The notes under the pieces: model-generated
What the model saw: only the letters and a program-made list of their open reading frames with translations
What the model was told of the DNA's origin: nothing
The model's database searches: none
Assembly (NCBI GenBank): GCA_950097015.1
Contig: CATNEN010000001.1
Location: 18,666,501 to 18,730,500, forward strand
DNA length: 64,000 bases
Reading direction: 5' to 3'
Source: Macrostomum hystrix
Lineage: Eukaryota; Platyhelminthes; Macrostomidae
Shown: one piece after another, positions 12,551-23,575 of the stretch
Layout of the letters: each line of letters opens with the position of its first letter
Numbering within the stretch: the stretch's first letter is position 1
Made by a program: the position numbers and the translations under genes

Positions 12551-12770
12551 TTTCTCCTCTCTGTGCCCTCACTTTCTCCACTCTGTGCCCTCACTTTCTC
12601 CTTTGTGCCCTCACTTTCTCCACTCTGTGCCCTCACTTTCTCCTCTGTGCCCTCACTTTCTCCTCTGTGCCCTCACTTTCTCCTCTGTGCCCTCACTCTC
12701 TCCTCTCTGTCACCCCACTCTCTCCTCTGTCACCTCACCCTCTTCTCTGTCACCTCACCCTGTGATTCCA
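12550..12770 (+). repeat. About 20-bp pyrimidine-rich minisatellite
   Basis: About ten copies of CTCTGTGCCCTCACTTTCTC, degenerating into TCTGTCACCCCACTCTCTCC. The plus strand is almost purely pyrimidine. Nothing else is evident from here to 13,080. Confidence 0.85.
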
Positions 12771-13129
12771 AGAAAGAAGTAATAATAATAACATTATAAT
12801 ACTTTTAGTCAGTATACCTTGCAGCAGGTCACCTATGCCGTGCCTGTGCGGCACAATTTTTGCCAATGAGATGCGCTGATATGTTTTGATAAATTAGCTT
12901 ATGTATTTTCCCTGAAGATTGACACGGAAAAGAATTGGTGAAAAGTCCTAGTTAGACAGAAACATTAATTGAACAAAGTACAGACCCTCACGTAAAAACA
13001 CATACAGTGCATGCACAGTGAGCATAAAGAAAGCAGGTATTAGAGTTTGATATTTTATCATTGTCAAACGCGTTCAGAACTTCAGAACTCTCTCCTCTCA
13101 CTCCGCTGCTCGTTTGCAAGGGAGCACGA

Positions 13130-13410
13130 CCATTGAAGAAATTGCATGACTACCAGGGAAAACTGAATAATTTAGTCATCGGAACATATTCTGAACAGTT
13201 TGACTCTAGCTCTCCTCTGACCATCCAAGAAATTGCATGACTACCAGGGAAAACTGAATAATTTAGTCATCGGAACATATTCTGAACAGTTTGACTCTAG
13301 CTCTCCTCTGACCATCCAAGAAATTGCATGACTACCAGGGAAAACTGAATAATTTAGTCATCGGAACATATTCTGAACAGTTTGACTCTAGCTCTCCTCT
13401 GACCATTGTT
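13130..13410 (+). repeat. 91-bp tandem repeat, three copies
   Basis: AAGAAATTGCATGACTACCA begins units at about 13137, 13227 and 13318. Each continues through GAATAATTTAGTCATCGG to CTCTCCTCTGACC, nearly without change. Confidence 0.9.
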
Positions 13411-13825
13411 GCCACACCTGGGCTAAATTACTCTAGCTAAGTGTAATGACTATAGGTAAGTCAAATACATGCACAAGTAGGATTGCAGGCAAGCAGACAC
13501 GAAAGGTGTACACACGCATATGAGCATTCACACTTGTATGCATATGAACGCATATGAAGCAATTATGAAGTCAGATTGGCCGAGTTCGCATAACAACAAA
13601 ACGCCTTGGACGACTGGAGGGAATTGAAAAATGACATTAGACAAGGCTAAAGGCGTAGAAGTGCGTAGCCACGTACCTTTAATTGTGCAAATAGTTATAA
13701 AAGCTAAAATATCGTTAGCAAGATGCTTCTTCAAAGATTGGTCACAACGGTTGAAAGACCAGAAACACCGCCTAAAAAATTGTATGGATCGTCATTTCCA
13801 TTGTGTTGAATGCTCGCGCACGTCA

Positions 13826-14362
13826 TCATGTTGACATCGCGCACGTCATCCTGTTGACATCAGAATTGTAGCTTAAAGCTGCAGCGGAGCGTTGATTACA
13901 ACTGTAGTCTTGGGCCCCAGGCACCTGTGGATTTAAATCAACTGAATGAGCACTCGTAGGTTGACCAGCTGCTGGAAGAGCCGGCGATATTTCGTTGGCA
14001 GGAGTTTTACCACCAACAGCGATGTTGCGTAGCTCGTCAATGAAACTTAATGCAGCAAGGTTAGCAGCTTTGAAGTCCTCAGTCGTGATGATGATTCTAT
14101 CGCCTCCTCTTCTCCCGCGATTGTGAATGAGCATGTGCATATCGAATCCCGAAGTGATAGTAGAGCAATATGGACAGAGATAAAAAATAGGAGACAACTC
14201 TAGCTTATGTTGTAGGCGACAGTAGCGAAGGTTGGCGTCGATTCGCCTTTCAGATAGGTCCGGATGAGCTCCGCGGCAATGCTGTTTAAAACCTGATGCC
14301 CTGCCACTCCAGTGGCACTGAAGACACGTAATCGCGGCGTGAATGTTGGGAGGTGTCATCAA
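13826..14362 (-). CDS. Small double C2H2 zinc-finger protein (178 residues)
   Basis: The protein has two C2H2-like fingers: C13-x2-C16 with H28 and H33, and C63-x2-C66 with H76 and H80, about 30 residues apart. The spacing matches the paired fingers at 23.5, 26.0, 34.3 and 47.5 kb. A basic GRRGGDR follows the second finger, then a short helical segment and a Pro/Ala/Ser-rich tail; there is no effector domain. The start chosen is ATGATG at 14362, since no upstream in-frame ATG leads into the first finger. It lies 0.9 kb downstream of the KDZ transposase gene on the same strand, so it may be an accessory gene of that element or an independent member of the finger family. DNA binding is inferred from the fold only. 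Confidence 0.55.
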   Translation of the reverse strand: MMTPPNIHAAITCLQCHWSGRASGFKQHCRGAHPDLSERRIDANLRYCRLQHKLELSPIFYLCPYCSTITSGFDMHMLIHNRGRRGGDRIIITTEDFKAANLAALSFIDELRNIAVGGKTPANEISPALPAAGQPTSAHSVDLNPQVPGAQDYSCNQRSAAALSYNSDVNRMTCAMST

Positions 14363-14919
14363 CTTTCAATGGAAGTGATGCTGGCCTGAAATTTATTCGA
14401 GATTGAAGTTTGAAACGTTGACAATTAAAGCTAGACCCTAAATGAAGGCGTGAACGCTAATATATAAACGCTAATAAGGACATTGATCTGCCATGCATAA
14501 AATTGTATAAAGCAGGCAGTCTATTCTCAAATGCACATCTATCTCCATTTGTCCTAGTTGTTCCCTGCACAGCCAACTAATGAGCAGAAAGAAAGCGCAT
14601 CTAAAAAACAAGCAATTAAAAAACGAAAACGCGAAACACTGTTTAGGAGCCCCTCCATTTATTTGACAGACAATGAAACTGTGAGCTATATAATAATAAT
14701 AAAACGGAATTGAACGGAAAAGCTGATAAATGAACGAATTTAATAGTGTCATTAGTCCCACGAATAAAAACAGCTAACGTAAGTACACTGCCAGTCCGCT
14801 GGATAGTGCAAACATGCACGGTAAGATTGGCAGCGCACGGTAATTAGCAGATTTTATTCGCGCTCAACGAGTCCGCCGCGAGAAGGCTGACACATGGGCT
14901 CATAGCGCTTTAAAATGTA

Positions 14920-15180
14920 GCGCTTCACAGCACATTGAATTGCATGTGCAAAGTGACCTGTAAATATTTTGCTAGTTGAAAGAAATATGTGTCCAAACTT
15001 TGGGCTTACTGGTATTAATTTTAGCGTTCTTAAACTTAACGCTTCACAGCACATTGTATTGCATGTGCAAAGTGACCTGCAAAAATTTTGCTAGTTGAAA
15101 GAAATGTGTCCAAATTTTGGGCTTAATGGTATTAATTTTAGCGATCTTAAACTTAACGCTTCACAGCACCCACACAAAAG
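14920..15180 (+). repeat. About 118-bp tandem repeat, two full copies plus a partial
   Basis: GCTTCACAGCACATTG recurs at about 14922 and 15041, and GCTTCACAGCAC at 15158. Each is followed by GCATGTGCAAAGTGACCTG and TGGTATTAATTTTAGCG. It lies just 3' of the transposase gene, so it could belong to the end of that element. Confidence 0.8.
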
Positions 15181-15267
15181 TAGGTGCAGAGTGACTTTAC
15201 AAGGCAGCGCTTGACTTCAATTAAAAACACAAGTAACGGTGGAATCATCAGTACACTGGTTGGATAC

Positions 15268-17715
15268 TTAATCGGAGTCGCTATCAGAAGACTCCGAATC
15301 TTCTGAAGCAACCGCTTCATTAGCGCTCTGACTCAGTGTGCTGAGGGAGAATTTATTCGCAAGAAGATATTTTACAGCATCAGTCACGCTTTTACTTGCA
15401 ACATCTTCAAGCAGTCTTCTAAACAATTCCCGAAATTGAGCGGCTAAGCCCGGCTGATTCGCTAAGTCATCACAGAGGCTCTGCAAATTAACCTGAAGGT
15501 CAACCCACTCATCTGAAATAATATGCGCTTCTTCTTTTAGGCGTTTATATTTGTTACTGACGTCTATAGCCCGCTGACGAAATCGGATGGAAAGGTCGGT
15601 TCCAGACAAATGTTCATATTTCGCACTACGCGGTTTTTTATATTCATCGAAAGAAGCTCTGTCTTCAATTGGAAGACGAGCGTAGAGTTTTTTCATGTCG
15701 GATGCATAACTTTTAACCTTTCGCAAGCACATTCTGGTTTGACTTTGGCCAACTGACTTACCAACCTGTTTACTCCAATGATCTCTGTGCACTGCAAGAG
15801 CGCGTAGCTCACATAGGATATCATCTTCCGAGTTGTGTACAGCTACTCGGAGGGAATCTTCATACCATTGGGAGCCTAAATCCAAAATTTCATCCTCAGA
15901 GATGACCAGACTGTCATTTCGGACCCCCGAGTGCTGCAAAATCGCAGACTGGCTTTGTAGCTCTTTTAGTTCACTTAGAATGCTTTTTCCCGCACCTACC
16001 ATAAGCTTAATACGTTGTGTAAACCACCCAGAAGCGCTAAGAAGCTGTTGTGCATTAAAGAAGTATAGAATATGCGCCATGTATTGTGCTCGTCGGTCTT
16101 TCCGCATGTACTTTAAAAACTTACCGAACGGCCTGAGTTGAGACCAGGCTCGCTCAGTATTCTCTCCATCGCATAGACCTGCGCCTGGAGTAACGCGAAC
16201 AGAAAACTTTTTTTGACAACTGGGCAGGTGACCAAGAGCATGAAAAGCGTTTATTGCACAGCTACTCGCTTGAATGTTGGCACCAGACTTCGCAATAGCG
16301 GATTTAACCCGGCTGGATACGCGACAGCCTGTGAATTGGGATAAAGAGTAAGTCATGTTGTCATATAACTGTACACAAGCAACAGTATTTCATAGATTGT
16401 ATGCATTTTATAAAATAATAATAAACTTACCCACGTCATATACGACAAGTAATTCCTTAGACACTTTGACGTTTCGCAGAAAGTGTTCAAGGCACTGTTC
16501 CAGGTAGCAAAACTTTTCTCCACCAGTTGTGATATTTGAGCCACACAAAAGGCGATTGTGACGACAGAATAATCCAAAGAAACCCGTGACATCATGTCTC
16601 TGCTCACGGCTTAATGGTTCATGAGCACCGGCCTTCCAATTAGGACAATTCTGTTCCTCTGCTCGATTTTTTGGCACATCCGCTTTAATATCTACATAGA
16701 CAAGCGGCGTAGGTAATGGACGACCATCTGATGGTATTTCCAGTTGTGTACGCCCCCTGGCTTTAAAGCGCTGCCAACCAAATAGAGCATCTGCACAGAC
16801 AACAGTTTTGCGCACAGCGTGATTATCTGGACAGAGAAGACAATTATTTGGCCATTTTGCTGAGGCCATTTGCAGGTGGCGAAACCGCAGCAAAACATCA
16901 TGTCGTTGAATGCGTTGATAAGTGCTTTTTACAAGAGCCAAATTATATGTACCTTGTCCCAGAGTTGGCCCAATGAGCAGTGTACTGACCGCTCTGTGAA
17001 CAGGCAACTGCCCAGTCATACACAAACTGTCTAGCAGGGACAAAAAGGTAAAAGAAAAGAATGCATACCCATCTGAATCAGGCTTTGACCCTTCGCAACA
17101 AGGGAAGAACCCTTGAGAAAGGAGTGCACCAATAAGATCACAGGAGTCGCAGGTAATAAAAATGACCTTTACGCTTCCAGCCAGATCTATAAGGTCAACT
17201 TTTGTAGCCGCACAGACATTCAGATTCAATTTACTAGAAGCGCAGCAAAACATTTCAAAAGCATCGTGAGTAGCATCCAGTTCCTGAAACATTAGACTCT
17301 CCTTATTCCATATGAGAAACTTGTGGGCTGAAAACTTTTTATGCGTCTCATTCTTACAGCTGGCACATAAGCTAAGTCGACAAGTAACACATCGATATAC
17401 ACCTTCGTGCTCATAGCAAGAGGAACACAGATTTAAGAGAAAATGCTTCTCGTAACTACCTCTGTATTTCTCAGCAAAGCTGTCAAAATCTACCCATTCA
17501 ACATCTTCTACTGTAGGAGCAAAAGACTCAGGCATACCGACATCATTCTCGGTGCTAGCTTCCACTGGAACAGGAGTAGTTTCAGACACAGGACGCCGAG
17601 ATGTTGAGCCTCGATTTCGGCCGCTAATGATTGTCTTAATCTTTCTGGGTCGCCCACGACAGCCAGTTTGCAGTGTAGCTTTGACAACACGCTTCAGTTC
17701 GATGCCGCGATACAT
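15268..17715 (-). CDS. KDZ (Kyakuja-Dileera-Zisupton) type transposase, two exons
   Basis: Exon 1 starts at ATG 17715 and runs to about 16431 or 16435; exon 2 is 16368-15268. The intron has GTAAGT and GTGTACAG ends. Exon 1 shows an AT-hook-like RGRPRKIK (residues 19-27), a Cys/His cluster (C97xxC100, C109xxC112, C117xxC120, H125, H131) as in KDZ N-termini, then VVCADALFGWQRF (D309) and VVYDVG (D427). Exon 2 carries HLPSCQKKFSV and DGENTERAWSQL, the KDZ block that supplies the catalytic glutamate, and ends in a very acidic tail. These match the three conserved acidic positions of KDZ transposases, and the total of about 800 residues is usual. The |GTAAGT donor leaves phase 1 while exon 2 opens in phase 0; a donor four bases earlier (TATGAC|GTGGGT) fits better. 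I saw no internal stop. I could not place terminal inverted repeats, so whether the element is complete is unknown. Confidence 0.85.
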
Positions 17716-18320
17716 TGTCTGGAAATGAGAAAGTAATTTATAATCATTGGTTTACAGTATTTAATATTGTAGACAGACAACTGTTTTCTATTTAATACTA
17801 TAAAGTTTTATATATTCTATAATGAAATCATAGCACTTATATTCAACATATATTCCCACAAGTATTGTGGCCATGTAACTACAGTCTGTGGAGATTGCTG
17901 ACCTGCACTTGGGCGTCATTTCTATACACTTGCTTGAATATAAAGAATTGAACATTTACTTAAAAATTTGCACACAAATCCCTTTTTCTCACTCTCACAA
18001 ATTAACACATTACTGCCACCCATGGACTCAATGGAATGTGACAAAGATTGGCAGACTTGGGGTGGCAGTTTGCTCAGCTTTGCCAGGGCCAGACTGTCAT
18101 GCTGCAGTGTCCAGCTGCAGCTATTCTGCCTAGATGATCAGCCTGTCTGATACTGATACCAGCATGGACTTCTCTAATCCTCCAATGGATTGCCACTAAT
18201 CTCAGTCGAATACCTTCTCAAGTGATTGATTTCAAGATTTCAATTTCACTATTTACGATATAAATATTGATCTTAAGTTCAAGGTCCACTGGAAAGAAGC
18301 CTTTATGTGCAAAGAGTATG

Positions 18321-18756
18321 CGGCAATGTTCTACTTCCGTTCGTTATATTATTTTTTCATTTGCAAATGACAGATAACGACAAAAACAAGTTTAACGGTA
18401 ACAATAAGTCTGTAGTTTGATCAGACAGTTCTGAAAAGTCTTGGTCAGTCTTTCTTCTTTCAAACCGGGTAAGTGCCTAATCCAGTAGAGGAGGGCACCG
18501 AAGCTATTCTTGGGGTATAGACAGCGCCATAAGAATTCTTTGAGGTGGCTTTCGAATAGAGCAGCATTCGTGCCATGCATTTGACGCAGCTTGGCCTTCA
18601 CAAAATCTTCAGCTGCAGAATTTCTGTGCCTAAGCTTCCTGTTCCCCCATATTTGCCAGATTTTGCCATAGACATAGATCCAAGTGTCAAGTCACGGCAA
18701 AGCCATGTCAATTCAAACGAAAAAATAATATAACGAACGGAAGTAAAACATTGCCG
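18321..18756 (-). mobile_element. 436-bp non-autonomous TIR element, ISXO2/Merlin-like remnant
   Basis: The ends are inverted repeats of about 43 bp starting CGGCAATGTT(C/T)TACTTCCG, with only two mismatches. They are flanked by a direct AGTATG duplication on both sides (18315-18320 and 18757-18762). Inside, the minus strand keeps the C-terminal part of a transposase (next entry). This is the structure of an internal deletion derivative: both ends and the 3' coding tail kept, the rest lost. Confidence 0.85.
18392..18640 (-). pseudogene. C-terminal fragment of an ISXO2/Merlin-like DDE transposase
   Basis: The frame opens without an ATG at about 18640 (WGNRKLRHRNSAAEDFVK) and runs to a stop at 18392. 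The key stretch is RQMHGTNAALFESHLKEFLW, which resembles the end of ISXO2-like (IS1595/IS1016, Merlin) transposases, where the last acidic residue precedes a G-T-x(n)-L-x-S-H/Y-L-x-E-x-x-W motif. The N-terminal two-thirds, including the first catalytic aspartates, are missing, so it cannot act alone. It is fully contained in the 436-bp inverted-repeat element. The family call rests on motif memory. Confidence 0.6.
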
Positions 18757-18759
18757 AGT

Positions 18760-20730
18760 ATGCATTAGTTTTTTTGAGATCTTGCCCTAATAACTATTTA
18801 CTTTATTTACTATTTACCAAAGCCTACTTGACTCAATGTTAAAGTTACTTATATTGGTGGTGCATGTCACTTATTACATTGTTTATAATTTCTTTCTGGC
18901 ACACAGAGCCACCTTTTTGACTCTGGAAGTAGGCTAGGAGGCTAGGTCTAAAGACCAAATGAAATTAGTGACTGTTGCTTCATAAAAAGTTGCAGAGCTT
19001 GGTACACTGTTAAGCAAGAAATGCAAAGAAACTAGCAGCAGAACTTAATAAATAAAAGTGAATATTATAGTCGGACAACTGTTTCTAATTTAATACACAC
19101 TGGCACAACCTCTAACAAAATTTTGGATTAACCCATCTTCAATGTTAACTAAATATGAGTAAATGCTTATAGGCACTAGCTATAGTACTGGTTTACTGCC
19201 GAGTTAACTAGTTTCTAACCTGCCAAAGATAGTCAGATAATATTTCCTATTCAATACTAGCTATCTAGAGTGTTATATTACATCATATTAACCATGTAAT
19301 TTTGCCATATAGCGACATATGTTATTTTCCAACTGACATTGTTTAGACATTTATCGAGTTTTTAATTACTTTGTGCAAATGACTCTGATTTGTCCAAAAC
19401 TAAGTGAAGAGTGAGGTAAACAATACAAATATTTTTGTTTTTAACCTTAATTACGATTTACGAAGAACGAAATTAGCTACCAAAGTGGCAATAATCTAGA
19501 AAAAGTAACAGTAATGTGGAATGATTGCAATTGGTACAATCTTGTACTTTTTTGTCCCGATTTACCTGTCTTTCACTTTCAGTTGAATTCAAAGAGAAAA
19601 TTAAATTACTAAATTAATTAAAATTCAGTTCAAAATTAAAATTTGAAAAAGCTAAAAACAACATGGCGGACAACTCCGACGAACATGCATCTGAAATTAT
19701 TTAAACCGCGCCAAAAAAATCTGCAGAGCCTTCTTTATGTATATGTCTAAGAACATAATTATTTGTTTTTTCAAAGCAGTATTAAGTAGCCTATACCTTT
19801 ATTACGATTTTGTTTTTTTAAACTCAAACGCTACGAGTACGTTACGGTTTACATACGTAAGTTGCGGGTAATATCGAGCCGATCTTCAAGAAAGGAAAAT
19901 AATGTGTTTCGTAGCTAATTATTTGGAATACCTTGGTTTTTCGAGAATTATTAAATTAAGACCTAATATACCAGAAAGTCTTACGGTTTCCCTACTTTGT
20001 GGCAGAACACGAAAGCTCAGACACTTTTATTAAAAATATATAATATTTGTAGATGAATTAACTAAATCGATGTTTCAGTAGGTTGAACTCGTGCGATTAT
20101 ACTGCTTTTGCAACAGAATGCAATGACTTTGCATCAATTAGATTTATAAATTGGTCGATTATTTATCATGTTGATTTCTGTCGAAAAGGTTAAATGTTCC
20201 GGAAACTTTATGTAACTCTAAACAAAGTAAAACATTTAGATACTGGTGTGAGGCATTGCACTTCGTACCCTACAAAATTTAAACGCTGTTTTGCCGTTTT
20301 TATGCAGTATGTGTTTAAAAAAATCTTTTAGCGAACTATTTTCGCTTCAACCTTTCCTTTAAGTTACTTTTATGCTTTAAAAATAATGATTTTTGCCTTG
20401 CTGGTCTTTATTTAAAACTTTATGGATTACATGCAATGACAAAAATAAGTAGAATGTTTGGTGCAACGATAAATCGATGACTTTCGTTACGGGTGCTAAT
20501 AATTTTGACTTTTGCTGAGTTTGTAATAAATTTGTAATATTGACGTTCACCCTTTTGGTTTTTGAAGCTTTGCAGATAAAATTTGGGGACCTGCTGGACC
20601 CGTCGTTAGATAATGGAGCGATTCGCTAGCTCGCGATATATTTGCTTGCGTTGCTAATATTGCGTTGCGAATTTGATCGCTACGATGGCCATTGCTTAAA
20701 ATAAGAAAGCACAAGCTGCAGCCTGCAGCC
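18760..20730. other. AT-rich DNA, nothing recognised
   Basis: About 2 kb with dense stops in all frames, no arrays and no inverted repeats that I could see. Confidence 0.5.
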
Positions 20731-20790
20731 AAAAAAGTATTCGAACGAAAGAATATATACTAATAAATAGTAATTCTTCGTTGTATTTGG

Positions 20791-20862
20791 CCAATGTCAT
20801 GTGGTGAAACTGGTAGCACGTCAGCCTGATAACTGCGGGTCGTTGGTTCGACTCATTTTTTA
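20791..20862 (+). ncRNA. Degenerate tRNA-like sequence (Ile-GAT-like loop), copy 1
   Basis: TGGTGAAACTGGTAGCACG resembles an A box, CTGATAA is the usual loop of an Ile(GAT) tRNA, and GGTTCGACTC resembles a B box, in the right order and spacing. The stems do not pair: the anticodon stem would need an eight-base loop, and the T stem lacks its 3' arm. So it is not a working tRNA. It may be a SINE head or a decayed tRNA. Confidence 0.45.
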
Positions 20863-21110
20863 TTTAAATTAATGATTATATGTTTTGCAGAACAACAAGA
20901 ACATCATATAAGCCTACTCATTTCTTAATCTGGCTGAGTAAGAAAAAAAGCGGTTTTACGCTGATTTACATAAATATCAGCACTATACAGTACACTCGAA
21001 GCACCAAAGGAATCACATACAGTAGGATAGCCTATATGTTTTGAAAAACTCTGAAAAAGTATTCGAACGAAAGAATATACTTATAAATAGTAATTCTTCG
21101 TTGTAAACTG

Positions 21111-21182
21111 GCAATGTCAAGTGGTTTAACTGGTAGCACGTCAGCCTGACAACTGCGGGTCGTTGGTTCGACTCATTTTTTA
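21111..21182 (+). ncRNA. Degenerate tRNA-like sequence, copy 2 (GAC loop)
   Basis: Same as copy 1, but with GGTTTAACTGG at the A box and CTGACAA in the loop position, so the apparent anticodon differs. The B-box-like GGTTCGACTC is kept. Confidence 0.4.
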
Positions 21183-21430
21183 TTTAAATTAATGATTATA
21201 TGTTTTGCAGAACAACAAGAACATCATATAAGCCTACTCATTTCTTAATCCGGCTGAGTAAGAAAAAAAGCGGTTTTACGCTGATTTACATCAATATCAG
21301 CACTATACAGTACACTCGAAGCACCAAAGGAATCACATACAGTAGAATAGCCTATATGTTTTGAAAAACTCTGAAAAAGTATTCGAACGAAAGAATATAC
21401 TAATAAATAGTAATTCTTCGTTGTATATGG

Positions 21431-21502
21431 GCAATGTCAAGTGGTGAAACTGGTAGCACGTCAGCCTGATAACTGCGGGTCGTTGGTTCGACTCATTTTT
21501 TA
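21431..21502 (+). ncRNA. Degenerate tRNA-like sequence, copy 3
   Basis: Like copy 1 (GTGGTGAAACTGGTAGCACG, CTGATAA, GGTTCGACTC), in the third 320-bp unit. Confidence 0.45.
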
Positions 21503-21796
21503 TTTAAATTAATGATTATATGTTTTGCAGAACAACAAGAACATCATATAAGCCTACTCATTTCTTAATCCGGCTGAGTAAGAAAAAAAGCGGTTTTACG
21601 CTGATTTACATCAATATCAGCACTATACAGTACATTCGAAGCACCAAAGGAATCACATACAGTAGGATAGCCTATATGTTTTGAAAAACTCTTAAATTAA
21701 GAAAACTCTTAAAGAATTTATTTTTCCAAACATATCGGCAGCATCCGAACCCCACAGAATTGCCGCACAGAACTGCTTTATTCCACGCCAGCCAGA

Positions 21797-21969
21797 ATTA
21801 TTATTACCCGACGAAATGTCGGTACTCATCTGCAGCTGAGTAGACTGTGTGCACATCAGGGCAAAGCAGCTTGCCAAGGGCTGCACGAATAGTTCTAGAC
21901 TAGGTCGGGAGTCGAACCCAGGACCATCTGATCCAGAGTCCGACACCTTACTGACTGAGCTATCCGCCC
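21797..21969 (-). mobile_element. tRNA-derived SINE, antisense
   Basis: The reverse complement starts with a tRNA-like head: GGGCGGATAGCTCAGTCAGT (A box), a CTCTGGA loop (Gln-CTG-like) and CCTGGGTTCGACTCCCGACC (B box). A body follows, ending in GATGAGTACCGACATTTCGT and a TAATAATAAT tail. The head has most tRNA features but mismatched stem pairs; head, body and simple tail make it a SINE rather than a gene. Confidence 0.8.
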
Positions 21970-22365
21970 TCATGGGCAACCTCTCCCCCTCCTCCTCCCC
22001 CCCGTCACCTTCCTATCCCATATCCGAGGCCCACACCAGGAGCGCACCCTGGGCCCATGGGCTGGGCTCATGAGCTGCGATCGGCTAGCCCAGCTCACCT
22101 CACCATGAGGGCACCCTGGCTAGGCGCATAATAAACGCATGAGCTGGGGCCGGCTAGCCCGCGGCCATAGACTGTCCCCTGCGCTTGTTGTAGCCTGCTT
22201 TGTCATAGGCCGAGAGCCCTCAAATATAATGTTGAGCCTGACTGGTTGGGCTCCACACACTCTTCTGTTCCTCCTTTTCTGTCTGCTCCCAGTGAGAGCC
22301 GAGACACTTGAAATTGGAGTTCGTTTTGACTTCTAACACAAGTCATTACACTGCCTATCATCACA

Positions 22366-22855
22366 TCTATATATATATAAGTGAAAACTCTGTCTGTGTG
22401 TCTGTGTGTGTGTGTGCAACCTTTTGTCTTTATAGACGCCGAAACCGCTCAACCAAATCGCACCAAACTTTGCACATACCTGAAACGACCTACGCTGAGT
22501 TCAATAGGCTACTCAAATTCCCGAAAAATCATTTCCTTCCTGCTCAAAAGTGCAAAAACTGCTCAAAATCGTCAAAAAAGCACTCAATTCGACATATCGT
22601 CGCCCCACTTTGTCAGATTTTCTCCAAATTTGATCCACTTACACTTTACATGTTTTCCAACAATGCTGTCAATTTTGAACATCTCTACTCAATCCAGAAC
22701 AAAGCTGCATTATCTCAAAGTGAGTCACTTTTTGTTTTCCGAGGACAGCCACCCCAACTCCCCTCCGCCACTCTGCGGGCCAAATTTTATTACAGCCACC
22801 CCCTCCCTTCCCCGGGCGCCGAAGCCCCAGACTGTACATTGTATTTCAAGCCGTG
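22366..22855 (+). mobile_element. Helitron-like 5' end
   Basis: The segment begins A|TCTATATATATATAAGTGAA, then CTCTGTCTGTGTGTCTGTG, then CCGCTCAACCAAATCGCACC and AAACTTTGCACA. That TCTATATATA start plus the 'accession to a CCGCTCAACC.. AAACTTTG' block recalls the 5' ends of many animal Helitrons. It ends at about 22855 where the gag fragment begins. I saw no clear hairpin plus CTRR 3' end, so the right boundary is uncertain. Open frames inside it are not supported as genes. Confidence 0.55.
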
Positions 22856-23575
22856 AATCCCACTTGGACTTTCAGCGAGACGTCGGGCGGATAGATGCCT
22901 TCCCTGTGTAGTGTGAACACGTCTTGGCTGGAGGTGTCTCCAGGAGCTGTACTGTATGCGTTGGCGTGAATCTGCTGTTGGACTCTGTTGCTGCTTAACC
23001 GCGGCTGGCGGCAGGCCTTTGCTAGGTGGTTTGGCTTGCCACAGTTGTGGCAGATTTTGTCCTTGGCTGCGTCACAGGAAGCGTGGCCGCGCTCGCCGCA
23101 GCGGTAGCAGGTCTGTGACTGGCTCTGCCTGGCCTCGCTGTGTGGTCTGCGTTTGTCTGACGCTGTTTGGCTTTTATTGGCCACGCTGGCCACCTGCGAC
23201 TCGGTGGTCTTCTCCATCTCAGCAGCCTGTTCTTCCGCAGCTTCGAATGCTCTGGCCTTCCGCAGCGCGTCTTCCAGTGAGATGTTTGCTTCCTGGAGCA
23301 GCCGTCTGCGCAGCTTGTCGGAGGTGCATGTAGCAACAAGTTGGTCTCGGATGAGGGAGTCGCGTAAGTCGCCGAATTCACATGGTTCAGCAGCCGTCCG
23401 CAGTCTGCTGTACCAAGCTTCGATTTTCTCACCAGATTGTTGAACACACAGACGGAACTAGTATCGAGCGTAAACGATGTTCTTTCTATCGTCGAAGTGT
23501 TGCTTCAGCCCCTTGAAGATTGTCTGCAGTGTGTGCTCCTGCTCCTGGCCGTCGGCGTCAGACCTGGGCTTTGGT
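22846..23575 (-). pseudogene. Ty3/gypsy retrotransposon gag fragment
   Basis: Read on the minus strand, a gag core is recognisable: HFDDRKNIVYARY, then a TAG stop (23458-23460), then FRLCVQQSGEKIEAWYSRLR, CEFGDLRDSLIRDQLVATC and LLQEANISLEDALRKAR. Two zinc-knuckle regions follow: CYRCGERGHASC, whose last spacing is unusual, and CHNCGKPNHLAKAC, a perfect CX2CX4HX4C. The frame reaches a stretch like the start of a retroviral-type protease (VSLKVQVGFT) and stops at the Helitron-like junction. No LTRs or reverse transcriptase are present. The premature stop and the loss of both ends mean it is dead. It fuses out of frame to the end of the 751-residue gene. Confidence 0.85.

Larger units (their letters stand above)
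20731..21690 (+). repeat. 320-bp tandem repeat, three copies, each with a tRNA-like head
   Basis: AAAAAGTATTCGAACGAAAG starts copies at about 20732, 21054 and 21374. The copies differ at only a few positions, including the anticodon-like site. Each ends in CAGTACA(C/T)TCGAAGCACC and GCCTATATGTTTTGAAAAAC. Confidence 0.95.

Noticed and set aside
20791-21969. Functional tRNA genes
   Set aside because: The Ile-like copies lack proper anticodon and T stems, and the Gln-like one has mismatched stems plus a SINE body and tail.
22308-22911. Two overlapping plus-strand frames of about 180 residues
   Set aside because: They lie over the Helitron-like end and the antisense of the gag fragment; composition is not protein-like and neither has family support.
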